Source: Novosphingobium sp. (GTDB lineage Bacteria > Pseudomonadota > Alphaproteobacteria > Sphingomonadales > Sphingomonadaceae). Taken from it: a stretch of 45,987 nucleotides of DNA. The notes under the pieces are model-generated. The model searched no databases. It saw nothing but the letters and a program-made list of their open reading frames with translations, and had not been told where the DNA came from. The DNA lies in the NCBI GenBank assembly GCA_026400375.1, contig JAPLPG010000324.1:1-45987 (forward strand), written 5' to 3'. A program made the translations under genes and the position numbers. Positions 35,550 through 45,987 of the stretch are shown here, piece by piece; within the stretch, counting starts at the first letter, position 1, and the number at the start of each line of letters is the position of its first letter.

Positions 35550-36875
35550 ATGCCCATGCTTAGCGCCGTCACCGCCGCCCGCCAGATTCTGACCTCGCTG
35601 CACGAGGTGATGGCCTCGCGCGCCGGTGCCCAGGCCAAGCTCAACCAGATCGTCGAAGTGATCGGTGAAAACCTCGATTCTGAAGTCTGCTCGATCTACC
35701 TTCTGCGCGAAGGCATGCTGGAACTGTTCGCCACGCGCGGCCTCAATCAGGCGGCGGTCCACGTCACCCGGCTGGCGGTGGGCGAAGGTCTTGTCGGCAC
35801 GATTGCCGGCAATGTCGAAACGCTCAACCTGGCCGAAGCCGCCGCCCACCCGGACTTTGCCTTCCGCCCCGAAACGGGCGAGGAGAAGTTCCACTCCTTT
35901 GCCGGCGTGCCGATCGTCCGGCGTGAACGCGCGGTCGGCGTCGTGGCCGTCCAGCATGTCGAACCGCGCCGCTATGAAGAGGTGGAGATCGAGGCGCTGC
36001 AGACCGTGGCCATGGTCCTGTCCGAACTGATCGCCAATGCCGAACTGATCGACGATGAAGAAGTGCTGGGCGTGCCCGCGCACCTCACCGGGCCCGATCG
36101 GATCAAGGGGCTGACCCTGGTCAAGGGCCTCGCCAGCGGCATTGCGGTGTTCCACCAGCCCCGCGTCACTATCGAGCACGTTGTCGCCGAAGATACCGAG
36201 GCGGAACGCCAGCGGGTCTATCTCGCGTTCGACAAGATGCGCCAGCAGATCGATCGCATGGCGAGCCAGGCCGAATTCGGCATGGGCGGAGAGCATGAGG
36301 AGGTGCTCGAAACCTACCGCATGTTCGCCTATGACGAAGGCTGGTCGCGGCGCATCAACGAGGCCATCGATTCCGGCCTGACCGCGGAAGCCGCGATCGA
36401 GCGGGTGCAGCAGCGCACCCGCATGCGCATGCGCCAGATCGACGATCCGCTGCTCGCCGATCGCATGCACGATCTCGAAGACCTGTCCAACAGGCTGCTG
36501 CGCATCGTTTCGGGCCAGCTGGGCACGGCGGCCACGATGGGGCTGAAGGGCGATGCCATCCTCATCGCCCGCAACCTCGGCCCGGCCGAACTGCTGGAAT
36601 ATGATCGGCGGCGGCTGAAGGGGGTCATCCTCGAAGAAGGCTCGCTGACCGCGCACGTGGTCATCGTGGCGCGGGCCATGGGCATTCCCGTGGTCGGCCG
36701 CATGCGCGCGCTGCGCGGCAAGGTGCGCGAAGGCGATCACCTGCTGCTCGATGGCGATCAGGGCGTGGTCGATGTCCGCGCCGCGCCTTCGCTGATCGAG
36801 GCGTTCGAGGCGCGCTTTGCCCGCAACCGTGAAAAGCAGGCGCACTATGCGATGGCACCCGCGTCACCGTGCTGA
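35550..36875 (+). pseudogene. ptsP: ptsP 5' part: GAF and phospho-histidine domains of PTS enzyme I-Ntr
   Basis: EI-Ntr takes phosphate from PEP and passes it to NPr and then EIIA-Ntr. This 441-residue part has the N-terminal GAF sensor domain (about residues 18-165, ILTSLHEVMASRAGAQAKLN onward), the HPr-binding helical domain (about 190-310), and the swivelling phosphohistidine domain with EEGSLTAHVVIVARAMGIP, whose His369 is the phosphorylated residue. After REKQAHYAM the frame changes and reaches a TGA at 36873. About ten linker residues expected before DGTRVTV are also missing, so a small deletion rather than a single-base slip is likely. The PEP-binding half continues in the next entry. 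Confidence 0.85.
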
Positions 36876-37798
36876 TGAACGCCGGGCTGCGCGACGATAC
36901 GCCGATGCTGGGCTTTACCGGCGCGGACGGGATCGGCCTGTTCCGCACCGAATTCCAGTTCCTCGTCTCGGCCACGCTGCCCTCGCGCGAACGCCAGACC
37001 AGGCTCTATCGCGATGTCCTCGAAGCGGCCGGAGACAAGCCGGTCGTGTTCCGCACGGTCGACATCGGCGGAGACAAGGTCCTGCCCTATCTGCGCCACA
37101 ACGAAGGTGAGGCCGAGGAAAACCCGGCGATGGGCTGGCGTGCGCTGCGCGTCGCGCTGGAACGCGATGGCCTGCTCAAGGTCCAGGCCCGCGCCCTGCT
37201 CGAAGCTGCCGGTGGTCGCACGCTCAACGTGATGTTCCCGATGGTCACCGAACCGTGGGAATTCGATGCCGCCAAGGCCGTGTTCGAAGGCCAGCTGGCC
37301 TTCCTGCGCCAGCGCAAGAAGATCCTGCCCGAAGCGATCCGTTATGGCGCGATGCTCGAAGTTCCGGCGCTGGCCGAATGGCTCGACGTTCTGGCCCCGC
37401 GCCTGTCGTTCCTGTCGATCGGCACCAACGACCTCACGCAGTTCCTCTTCGCCGCCGATCGCGCCAATCCCAAGCTGGCAGAGCGCTACGACTGGCTCTC
37501 GCCCGCCATCCTGCGGTTCCTGCGCCGCGTGGTGACCACGGTCGCGCCCTTCGGCACCGATGTCACCGTCTGCGGTGAAATGGGCGGCCGCCGGCTCGAG
37601 GCGCTGGGCCTGCTCGGCCTAGGCATCACCCGCCTGTCGATCACGCCCGCTGCGGTCGGCCCGGTCAAGGAACTGGTGCGCAAGGTCGATATCGCCGAGA
37701 TCCGTGCGGCGATGGATCGCTGGCTTGCCGAACCTCCGCACGATATGCGCGCCACGCTCGCCGCATGGGCTGCGGAACGTGGAATCGAGTGCGATTGA
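36875..37798 (+). pseudogene. ptsP: ptsP 3' part: PEP-binding barrel of PTS enzyme I-Ntr
   Basis: This 307-residue part is the C-terminal TIM barrel that binds PEP: GFTGADGIGLFRTEFQFL, VVFRTVDIGGDKVLPYL, RALLEAAGGRTLNVMFPMVT, FLSIGTNDLTQFLFAADR, and the active-site cysteine in TVCGEMGGRRLEALGL. The ATG overlaps the TGA of the 5' part by one base (TGATG), so the half could be made by coupled re-initiation as a separate polypeptide. It lacks the phosphohistidine domain and dimer context of intact enzyme I. Its own reading frame is otherwise undamaged. Confidence 0.85.
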
Positions 37799-37928
37799 CG
37801 CCGCTGCAAGAGCGTTTCGTCGCCGAAATCCGCCATTCGTGCGCTAACGACGTTGACTTTCGTTGCTTTGCAGCGAAGCTTTCACCAACGGTTGCCAAAT
37901 ACTGAACAAAGAAGACGGGAGTCGCATT

Positions 37929-38951
37929 TTGACCGAAGCCGGCGGGTTGCAGGCCATTGCCACCGATACCGATGCTCCCATTCCTGCAGGAGAGCCGCGT
38001 CGGCTGTCCGTAGGGCAGACCCTGCGCGCCGCGCGTGAAGCGGCGGGGCTCGATATCAAGCAGCTCTCGCAGCGCACCCGCGTCACCTCGCGCCATCTGG
38101 AAGCGCTTGAAAGCGGCGATTACGCGGCGCTCCCGGGCCGCCCCTATGCCCTGGGCTTTTCCAAGAGCTATGCCCGCGCGGTCGGCCTTGACGACAAGGC
38201 CATCGCCGAGGCGATCCGCGCCGAATTGAGCACGCAGGCCCCGCCACCGCCGCCGCGCGTGATCAACCAGTTCGAAGTCGGCGATCCGGCCAAGACCCCG
38301 ACGCGCCTGACCACGTGGCTCGCGCTCGGCCTGACCGTGGCCATCGCGCTTGCCGGGCTGGTGTTCTGGCGCAGCTACTACCTCCCTTCGGCAGACCTGC
38401 CCTCGCTTGTCGGCCCCGAGGAGCAGGCGCCCGCCGCCGCGTCCTCCGGCCAGGTCGCTGTGGTCCCGCTACCCAGCGCGGCGCCATCGGGCCCGGTCGT
38501 GTTCACGGCCACCGAAAACGCGATCTGGGTCAAGTTCTATGACGGTCAGGGCCAGCAGATCCTGCAAAAGCAGCTGGCCATGGGCGAAAGCTTCACCGTG
38601 CCGGAAACCGCCCAGAATCCGCAACTGTGGACCGGACGGCCGGATGCATTGACCATCACCGTCGGTGGCCAGCCCGTGCCGCGCATTGCCGAGCGTGAAG
38701 GCATCGTCAAGGACGTGCCGGTCAGCGCGGCCGCTCTTCTCGCGCGCGGCACCCCCCAGGCCGCAGCCCCCGCCCCCGGCGCAAACCAGGGCGCCCCGGC
38801 TCCTGCGCCCGTGCGCACTGCGCCCAGGCAGGCCGGCGCGCGCCGCACCGGCGCCACCCCTGCGGTGCAGCCGACCGCCGGTGGGGCAACGCTGCCAGCC
38901 GCCCCCGCGCCTGCCGCGGAAACGCCCGCTGCATCCACCGGATTGCGCTGA
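37929..38951 (+). CDS. RodZ-like helix-turn-helix membrane protein
   Basis: A ~340-residue protein with the RodZ layout. The N-terminal cytoplasmic helix-turn-helix (about residues 22-95) reads LSVGQTLRAAREAAGLDIKQ, TRVTSRHLEALESGDYAALP, then GRPYALGFSKSYARAVGLD. A single membrane helix follows (WLALGLTVAIALAGLVFW, about residue 137). The periplasmic DUF4115 domain contains AIWVKFYDGQGQQILQKQL, and the tail is rich in Ala and Pro. RodZ links MreB to the cell-shape machinery. The start is TTG at 37929 with GGGAG 7 bases upstream. It stands between ptsP and the cpoB-tilS-ftsH string. Confidence 0.87.
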   Translation: MTEAGGLQAIATDTDAPIPAGEPRRLSVGQTLRAAREAAGLDIKQLSQRTRVTSRHLEALESGDYAALPGRPYALGFSKSYARAVGLDDKAIAEAIRAELSTQAPPPPPRVINQFEVGDPAKTPTRLTTWLALGLTVAIALAGLVFWRSYYLPSADLPSLVGPEEQAPAAASSGQVAVVPLPSAAPSGPVVFTATENAIWVKFYDGQGQQILQKQLAMGESFTVPETAQNPQLWTGRPDALTITVGGQPVPRIAEREGIVKDVPVSAAALLARGTPQAAAPAPGANQGAPAPAPVRTAPRQAGARRTGATPAVQPTAGGATLPAAPAPAAETPAASTGLR

Positions 38952-39058
38952 CGCGTCTCGACTTGCGGGCCGCACTGGGGCATTCACGCTACAGGGTTCA
39001 ACCTGCAGGTTAACGGATGCGCACCCGGATCAGGCGTATCCGATCAACGGGAACGACG

Positions 39059-40036
39059 ATGACTGTGAAATTCCGCAACGCTTACCCGCTTGCCGCGCTT
39101 CTGCTCGGCCTTGCTGCGCCCATGGCAGCGCCGGTTCACGCGCAATCCACCACCCAGGCGGATTCCGAAGTGCGCCTGCGCCGAATCGAGGCCGAGGTCC
39201 GCGCGCTCCAGCGCAAGGTCTTCCCGGAAGGCGCGGGCAAGACATTCGTGCCCGAAATCACGCCGGGGCAGGTCGCCCCTTCGCCAACCGGCACGCCCGC
39301 CGCCTCGGTCGTGTCCGACGTGCTGGCGCGGATCGATGCGATGGAAGCGCAGATGGCGCGGCTCACCGCGCAAGTCGAAGAAGGCCAGAACCGCGCTGCC
39401 CGCCTGGATGAGCGGATTGCCCGTCTCGAAGCTGCCGCTGCCAGCGCAGACGATCCGGCGTCGTCGCCAGCGCCATCGACTGCCACCACCGGCGCCGCCA
39501 TCACGCCAAAGCCGGCAGCATCGCTGACCCCCAAACCCGCCACTACGGCAAGCACGACATCGCCGACCAAGCCCGTCACGGCACCGGCAACGCCGCCCGC
39601 CGCGCGCGTGGCTGCGGTTCAGGCCATCGAAAAGCCGGCGACCACAGATGCCGGGCAGGACGAATACATGTACGGTTTCCGCCTGTGGGAAGCCAGGTTC
39701 TATCCCGAGGCGCAGCAGCAGTTGCAGATCTTCGTCGATCGCTATCCCAAGCACAAGATGATCAGCCACGGCCGCAACCTGCTCGGTCGCGCATGGCTCG
39801 ATGATGGCAAGCCCGGCACCGCAGCGCAGTTCTTCCTGCAGAACTACCTGGCCGACAAGAAGGGCGCCCGCGCGCCCGACAGCCTGCTCTACCTCGGCAA
39901 TGCGATGGTAAAGCTCAGGGACACCGAGAAAGCCTGTGGTGCCTTTGCCGAACTTGCCGCCAACTATCCCGAAGAAACGGTCGGCCGCCTGAAGAACCAG
40001 TATGATGCCGCGCGCGCTTCCGTGAAGTGCAAATGA
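39059..40036 (+). CDS. cpoB: Tol-Pal system coordinator CpoB/YbgF-like protein
   Basis: A ~325-residue periplasmic protein. The signal peptide (about residues 1-28) is YPLAALLLGLAAPMAAPVHA. A coiled coil follows (SEVRLRRIEAEVRALQRKVF and IDAMEAQMARLTAQVEEGQN), then a Ala/Thr/Pro linker. C-terminal TPR repeats include YMYGFRLWEARFYPEAQQQL, ISHGRNLLGRAWLDDGKPG and LLYLGNAMVKLRDTEKACGA. CpoB coordinates PBP1B and Tol during constriction. It precedes tilS and ftsH as in other alphaproteobacteria, but tolB and pal are not upstream; a RodZ-like gene is. The start at 39059 is chosen for its signal peptide. Confidence 0.88.
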   Translation: MTVKFRNAYPLAALLLGLAAPMAAPVHAQSTTQADSEVRLRRIEAEVRALQRKVFPEGAGKTFVPEITPGQVAPSPTGTPAASVVSDVLARIDAMEAQMARLTAQVEEGQNRAARLDERIARLEAAAASADDPASSPAPSTATTGAAITPKPAASLTPKPATTASTTSPTKPVTAPATPPAARVAAVQAIEKPATTDAGQDEYMYGFRLWEARFYPEAQQQLQIFVDRYPKHKMISHGRNLLGRAWLDDGKPGTAAQFFLQNYLADKKGARAPDSLLYLGNAMVKLRDTEKACGAFAELAANYPEETVGRLKNQYDAARASVKCK

Positions 40037-40052
40037 CGGTGCCGGGAATAGC

Positions 40053-41015
40053 CTGACCGCCCCCGCTGCGCGCTTTGCCGCGCAGTGGCGGGCGGTTGCT
40101 CCCCCTTCCGGCAAGGTCGGCATCGCCGTTTCCGGCGGGCCAGACAGCCTTGCCCTGCTCCTGCTGTTTCACGAAGTTGCGCCGCGCGACTTTCTTGTCG
40201 CCACGGTCGATCACGGTCTGCGGCCCGAAGCGGCGGCAGAAGCGGCAATGGTTGCCGCGCTGTGCGCCCGCCTTGGCGTTCCACACCACACGCTGACCCT
40301 CTCGCTCGAACAGGGCAGCGCGGTGCAGCAGCGCGCCCGCGTCGCCCGCTACGCCGCGCTGGGCCACTGGTGCACCGCGCAGGGCCTTGCCGCGCTGGTC
40401 ACCGCGCATCACGCCGATGATCAGGCCGAAACCATGGTCATGCGCCTCAATCGTGGCGCAGGCCTGCGCGGCCTTGCCGCAATGCGCCCGCGTGCCATCG
40501 TGCCCGGCACAGCCGGACTGCCGCTGCTGCGGCCCCTGCTCGGATGGCGCAGGGCCGATCTGGCGCAAGTCGTCACGATGGCAGGCCTTGCTGCGGCAGA
40601 CGATCCGTCGAACCGCGATGCCGCCTACGAACGCGTCCGGGTGCGCGCCGCCATGACGGCAAGCAAAGCCTTCGATCCGCTGGGCTTCGCCGCCGCAGCC
40701 GATCATCTCGCGCAGGCAGATCAGGCGCTCGAATGGATCGTCGACCGGCTGTGGCAGGAGTTGGCGCGCGATGATGCCGGTTTCACGTGGAACCCCCCGG
40801 CCGGATTGCCCCCAGCCCTTGCCCTGCGCATTCTCGAACGGATTCTCGCCGCCCAGGAATCGCCGCCAGTGCGCGGGCCGGAGCTCTCGCGCTGGCTGGC
40901 GATTCTGCAGTCCGGGGGCGTCGCCACGCTGGGCGGCGTAAAAGGCGATGCCCGTCGCGCGCCATGGCGTTTCACCCGTGCGCCAGCCCGAAAGGGCGGG
41001 GCGGTTTCCGCCTAG
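40053..41015 (+). CDS. tilS: tRNA(Ile)-lysidine synthetase
   Basis: Converts C34 to lysidine in the CAU anticodon of tRNA-Ile so that it reads AUA. The PP-loop IAVSGGPDSLALLLLF is at about residues 22-37, followed by VATVDHGLRPEAAAEA, TAHHADDQAETMVMRLNRGA and the loop DPSNRDAAYERVRVRAAM. No ATG, GTG or TTG lies in frame between the last upstream stop and the PP-loop. The only near-cognate start is CTG at 40053, with CGGGA 5 bases before it; an ATG at 40033 overlapping the cpoB stop is out of frame and ends after seven codons. A CTG start or a frameshift must apply. Confidence 0.85.
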   Translation: MTAPAARFAAQWRAVAPPSGKVGIAVSGGPDSLALLLLFHEVAPRDFLVATVDHGLRPEAAAEAAMVAALCARLGVPHHTLTLSLEQGSAVQQRARVARYAALGHWCTAQGLAALVTAHHADDQAETMVMRLNRGAGLRGLAAMRPRAIVPGTAGLPLLRPLLGWRRADLAQVVTMAGLAAADDPSNRDAAYERVRVRAAMTASKAFDPLGFAAAADHLAQADQALEWIVDRLWQELARDDAGFTWNPPAGLPPALALRILERILAAQESPPVRGPELSRWLAILQSGGVATLGGVKGDARRAPWRFTRAPARKGGAVSA

Positions 41016-41038
41016 AGGGCAGGTCGCTGAAAAACCGT

Positions 41039-41058
41039 AATCGCGTTATATTGCGATT
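41039..41058. promoter_or_regulatory. Small inverted repeat upstream of ftsH
   Basis: AATCGC (41039-41044) and GCGATT (41053-41058) flank the AT-rich centre GTTATATT. It lies about 90 bases before the ftsH start, in the tilS-ftsH gap, and could be an operator or promoter core. No matching -35 box was found. Confidence 0.45.
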
Positions 41059-41145
41059 CACCAGGACGGTCTTACATTGGACCGTACGGTGCAGGTTCTG
41101 ACGGCAGTCACGCCACCCGGACCTGCCTTTTGCGAAAGACCCTCG

Positions 41146-43080
<1,935 letters not shown>

Positions 43081-43099
43081 TCGGCGCTGAAACAACCAG

Positions 43100-43129
43100 A
43101 AAAGGGCGGGGGAAACCCTGCCCTTTTTT
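43100..43129 (+). terminator. Intrinsic terminator after ftsH
   Basis: AAAAGGGCGGG pairs with CCCTGCCCTTTT (one G.T wobble) around GGAAA, ending in a six-base T-tract. Confidence 0.85.
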
Positions 43130-43198
43130 GCGTGTGGGCCGCTTGCTCTGTCTTGCCTGCGCCAGGAGCCTTGGCGCCATCACGCATCTGGCGCGCGG

Positions 43199-44242
43199 TC
43201 AGCCGCCCGCTTCAACCAGGATGATCACCGCGAACAGCAGCATCGCCATGAACGCGAACATGCTGAGGAACCAGGTGCGCCACCACGCGCCGAACCACGA
43301 AAGCCCGTATGTTCCGCGCAGTTGCAACAGCATGTGCACGGGCGGCAGCAGCGCGAGAATTCCGATATTGGCGATGCCAAGCTTGCCTCCTATCGTCGCG
43401 ACGATGCCCAGAAGCGTGACGAAGCACAGCGAATAGGTGACGAATACGGTGTGGTCGTACAGCCCGAAGCGGCGGCTGAAGGGGAACAGCAGCCACAGGA
43501 ACGGCACCGAGATCGGGATCAGCGCCCAGCTCAGCTTGTAGCTGTAGGTCTGCACCTTGTAGATCGCCAGGCCGGGGTTGGCCTTGGCCTTCTTCACCGC
43601 CTCGTTGATCCAGCCGATGTCGCTTGCCGTTTCGATACCGCTGGTATCGACATTGGCGACGCTGATGCCGCTTTTCTTGATCTGTTCCAGCCCGGCGATG
43701 TTCTTGCGCGATTCGACAATGGCCTGGTCGATCCGGGCCAGCTGGTCGGCATCGTCCTTAGCTTCGGTTCGGGCTGCTTGCAGCGAAACGAGTTCGGCGC
43801 GCTCCTTCTTCAGGCCCTGGTCGACCGTCATGTTCACGCTGCCGCCGATGTCCCCGCCCAGCGAATTGATCGTCGTGAACAGCAGGAATACGCAGAACAG
43901 GAACAGCGCGATGGGCGAGACATAGCTTGCCCGCCGCCCGTCGATGTATTCGCGGGTCAACGTGCCCGGCTTGGCCACCAGCATGGGCAGCGTGCGCCAG
44001 ATCTTGCCTTCGAAGTGGAACACGCCGTGCAGCAGATCGTGGAAGAACGCGCCCAGCGTCTTGTGCACGTGCGCTGCCTGCCCGCAGGCGTGGCAGTGGC
44101 TGCCGACCAGCGCGGTGCCGCAGTTCAGGCAGGCCGTTTCGTGCGTGTGGCCCGGCCCTGCGTATTCTCCCGCGGTCGGTTCTACCGCCCGCGCCGCCGC
44201 AAATGCTTCTGCCAGTCCGCCCAGTGTCTCGGTGCCGCTCAA
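43199..44242 (-). CDS. DUF3667 membrane protein with N-terminal zinc ribbon
   Basis: A ~347-residue protein. The N-terminus carries a zinc-ribbon pattern, ACLNCGTALVGSHCHACGQ, followed by the DUF3667 signature LGAFFHDLLHGVFHFEGKIW and REYIDGRRASYVSPIALFLF (first membrane helix). A long charged segment (about residues 170-235, with KKERAELVSLQAARTEAKDD) is probably a coiled coil outside the membrane. Three or four more helices lie at the C-terminus. The start is TTG at 44242, with AGGGGG 7 bases upstream. The function of the family is not established. Confidence 0.82.
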   Translation of the reverse strand: MSGTETLGGLAEAFAAARAVEPTAGEYAGPGHTHETACLNCGTALVGSHCHACGQAAHVHKTLGAFFHDLLHGVFHFEGKIWRTLPMLVAKPGTLTREYIDGRRASYVSPIALFLFCVFLLFTTINSLGGDIGGSVNMTVDQGLKKERAELVSLQAARTEAKDDADQLARIDQAIVESRKNIAGLEQIKKSGISVANVDTSGIETASDIGWINEAVKKAKANPGLAIYKVQTYSYKLSWALIPISVPFLWLLFPFSRRFGLYDHTVFVTYSLCFVTLLGIVATIGGKLGIANIGILALLPPVHMLLQLRGTYGLSWFGAWWRTWFLSMFAFMAMLLFAVIILVEAGG

Positions 44243-44374
44243 GATGATCCCCCTGCTGAGCGTGGCAGCATAACCGCGTCGGCACGATGCCGCCACACCC
44301 TTCCGTCGAGCCGATTTCACGGAAGATTAACCTTGTCCGTGCAGTCCGTTGAGCAAGAGGCTACAGGACGGGAC

Positions 44375-45916
44375 GTGTTCACACCGCGTGATCAGATGAT
44401 GGCATTCGCAGGTGCCGGTGGCGGAAGCGGCTTTGGCCAGCGCACCGCACCCGTGCCTGTGCCCGCGGCAGCTGCCGTTCCGAACAGCACCAAGATGCAC
44501 CTACGCGCACCTGCGCGCACGCTGACTGCCGCAATCGAACGTTGGTTCGCGGCAAACGACCCTGCCACCGACCTTGCCGAAGACATCGGCAGCGCACGCT
44601 GGTTTCGCGGCTTTGGCACGATGCTCGGCCTCGGAGCAGCCGCCGTCCTGATGTGGCCCGACTTCGCCCCGCTCCAGGCCGCGCCGCTCACCGCGCTCGA
44701 CGAAGCGGCGGTCGACGAATTTCGCGTGCAGGGCATCCGCCCGCTGGGCATGGGCGCCGACAATGGCCGCCACATGACCGCAAGCGCCGCCGTCATCCCG
44801 CTCGCCGCCGCGCCCGAACGGCCGAGCATCGATCTTGTCGCAACGCTGGGGGCGGGCGACAGCTTTCCGCGCATGCTGCAGCGCGCCGGTCTTGCCAGCA
44901 GCGATATCGTGCAAGTGCTTGATCTGGTTGGCGAACAGATCAAGCCGGGGACGATCCCGCCCGGCACCCGCTTTGCCATTCGCCTCGGCGCGCGCAGTTC
45001 GCCCGCACAACCGCGCCCGCTGGAGCAGCTGACGTTCCGCCCCCGCTTCGATCTGGCGCTCGAGGTAAGGCGCGGCGGTGGCGCACTTTCGCTGGCGACC
45101 AATGCCATCGCGGTCAACAGCGCGCCGGTGCGCATCCGCGGCATCGTCGGCGGCAGCCTCTACCGCTCGGCCCGCGCCGCCGGTGCGCCGCCGTCTGCCG
45201 TGCAGGACTACCTGCGCACGATCGACGAACACATGGCGTTCGAGGAAATCGCACCCGCCGACGAATTCGACCTCGTCTTCTCCAACCGCCGCGCCGCCAG
45301 TGGCGAGCAGCAGGCGGGGGAGCTGATCTATGCCGCCGTGGTGCGCGCGAACAAGCCGGTGGTGCAACTGCTGCGCTGGGGCAAGGACGACACGTTCTAT
45401 TCGCCGCAGGGCATGGCCGAGGGATCGCAGGAAACCACCAGCGGCTTCGGATCGCCGGTCAATGGCCATATCACCTCGTACTACGGCGCGCGCCGCCATC
45501 CCATTCTGGGCTATGTGCGGATGCACGCCGGGGTGGACTTCGGCGCAAGCTGGGGCGCTCCGATCTATGCCACCACCGATGGCCGCGTGAACTTTGCCGG
45601 ATGGCACGGCGGGCACGGCAACTACGTGCGGCTCGATCATGGCGGCGGCATCGCCACCGGCTACGGACACATGAGCCGCATCGCCGTGGCTCCGGGGATG
45701 AGCGTGCGGCGCGGGCAGGTGATCGGCTATGTCGGCTCCACCGGCCTTTCCACAGGGCCGCACCTGCATTACGAGATGTATCGCAACGGCCAGACGGTCA
45801 ATCCGCTGTCGATGTCGGCCATCGTCCAGCGCGCCACGGTGGACCCGGCCGAACTGGCTGCGTTCAAGGCCCGGCTGGCGCAAGTCACGGCGATCAGGAC
45901 CAGCGCTTCCCGCTGA
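44375..45916 (+). CDS. M23 family peptidoglycan endopeptidase
   Basis: A ~513-residue exported or membrane-anchored peptidase. An N-terminal segment has a hydrophobic stretch FGTMLGLGAAAVLMWPDFAP (about residue 85). A LysM/OapA-like region follows (TLGAGDSFPRMLQRAGLASS) with linker strands. The C-terminal LytM/M23 domain has GYVRMHAGVDFGASWGAPIY, carrying the zinc ligands HxxxD, and GLSTGPHLHYEMYRNG, carrying HxH. The family cuts peptide cross-links in peptidoglycan. I chose GTG at 44375 (AGGA 6 bases upstream, product begins MFTPRDQ); TTG at 44333 and ATG at 44396 are alternatives. It is divergent from the DUF3667 gene. Confidence 0.87.
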   Translation: MFTPRDQMMAFAGAGGGSGFGQRTAPVPVPAAAAVPNSTKMHLRAPARTLTAAIERWFAANDPATDLAEDIGSARWFRGFGTMLGLGAAAVLMWPDFAPLQAAPLTALDEAAVDEFRVQGIRPLGMGADNGRHMTASAAVIPLAAAPERPSIDLVATLGAGDSFPRMLQRAGLASSDIVQVLDLVGEQIKPGTIPPGTRFAIRLGARSSPAQPRPLEQLTFRPRFDLALEVRRGGGALSLATNAIAVNSAPVRIRGIVGGSLYRSARAAGAPPSAVQDYLRTIDEHMAFEEIAPADEFDLVFSNRRAASGEQQAGELIYAAVVRANKPVVQLLRWGKDDTFYSPQGMAEGSQETTSGFGSPVNGHITSYYGARRHPILGYVRMHAGVDFGASWGAPIYATTDGRVNFAGWHGGHGNYVRLDHGGGIATGYGHMSRIAVAPGMSVRRGQVIGYVGSTGLSTGPHLHYEMYRNGQTVNPLSMSAIVQRATVDPAELAAFKARLAQVTAIRTSASR

Positions 45917-45967
45917 TTTGCGGGCGCATGATTGCACCGGGCGGCCGCAGTCGCTAGGCCTTGGCCC

Positions 45968-45987
45968 ATGACCAGCTACCCGATGAC
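45968..45987 (+). CDS. Possible start of the next gene, cut by the window edge
   Basis: An ATG at 45968 begins MTSYPM and runs off the window. Only six codons are visible, so no identity can be given. The 51-base gap after the peptidase gene is consistent with a following gene. Confidence 0.25.

Noticed and set aside
35349-36845. A 498-codon leftward open frame over ptsP
   Set aside because: It mirrors the ptsP coding sequence and has the His/Arg/Gly-rich composition typical of antisense frames.
41024-41052. Sigma-70 promoter with TATATT as -10 before ftsH
   Set aside because: The hexamer at the correct upstream distance (TCGCTG) does not resemble TTGACA.

Overview
This is GC-rich chromosomal DNA from an alphaproteobacterium, most likely a sphingomonad (Novosphingobium-like). 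The lineage is inferred from gene order and protein style, not from a database search. The block rho, hemJ and hemE (leftward) facing ppsR, maf, aroE, coaE and dnaQ (rightward) is the gene order that flanks the replication origin in Caulobacter and other alphaproteobacteria. The 355-base gap between hemE and ppsR is therefore a strong oriC candidate. It carries several TCCACA-type DnaA-box cores and a locally AT-rich stretch.

Layout. 1-3.7 kb: rho (cut by the window edge), an inverted-repeat element, hemJ, a GNAT acetyltransferase and hemE. 3.7-4.1 kb: candidate origin. 4.1-10.7 kb: ppsR, maf, aroE, coaE, dnaQ, long-form hpf, ptsN, a PaaI-like thioesterase, a DUF1491 protein and a SleB-type cell wall hydrolase. 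10.8-15 kb: a leftward operon rpe, heparinase-like gene, purH. 15.3-24 kb: an accessory lipid region with myo-inositol-phosphate synthase, two sugar-nucleotide-type cytidylyltransferases, a HAD phosphatase, two CDP-alcohol phosphatidyltransferases, an MFS transporter and a phospholipid-methyltransferase-like enzyme. 24-34 kb: a membrane protein, lipB, a lipoprotein, a CitE-like lyase, an Old Yellow Enzyme with a 3' frameshift, an EamA transporter, nadA, a multi-pass membrane protein, DUF4230, a metallo-beta-lactamase-fold hydrolase and glpD. 34-46 kb: an RcdA/DUF1465 protein, two divergent DUF465 small proteins, ptsP broken into two frames, a RodZ-like protein, cpoB/ybgF, tilS, ftsH, a DUF3667 membrane protein and an M23 peptidase.

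Most interesting system: genes at 15.8-22.0 kb look like a complete route from glucose-6-phosphate to an inositol phospholipid in which inositol, rather than the lipid, is activated by CTP. One cytidylyltransferase resembles CTP:inositol-1-phosphate cytidylyltransferase. One CDP-alcohol transferase resembles the membrane domain of di-myo-inositol-phosphate-phosphate synthase. A second cytidylyltransferase, a second CDP-alcohol transferase and a phosphatase suggest a second head group or a finishing step.

Other oddities: ptsP has lost its central linker and is split with a TGATG stop/start overlap; tilS has no ATG, GTG or TTG start before its PP-loop; an Old Yellow Enzyme has a 3' frameshift; an 18-bp tandem repeat abuts a stop codon; and several perfect inverted repeats lie between genes. 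No tRNA, rRNA, CRISPR array, insertion sequence or prophage was recognised.
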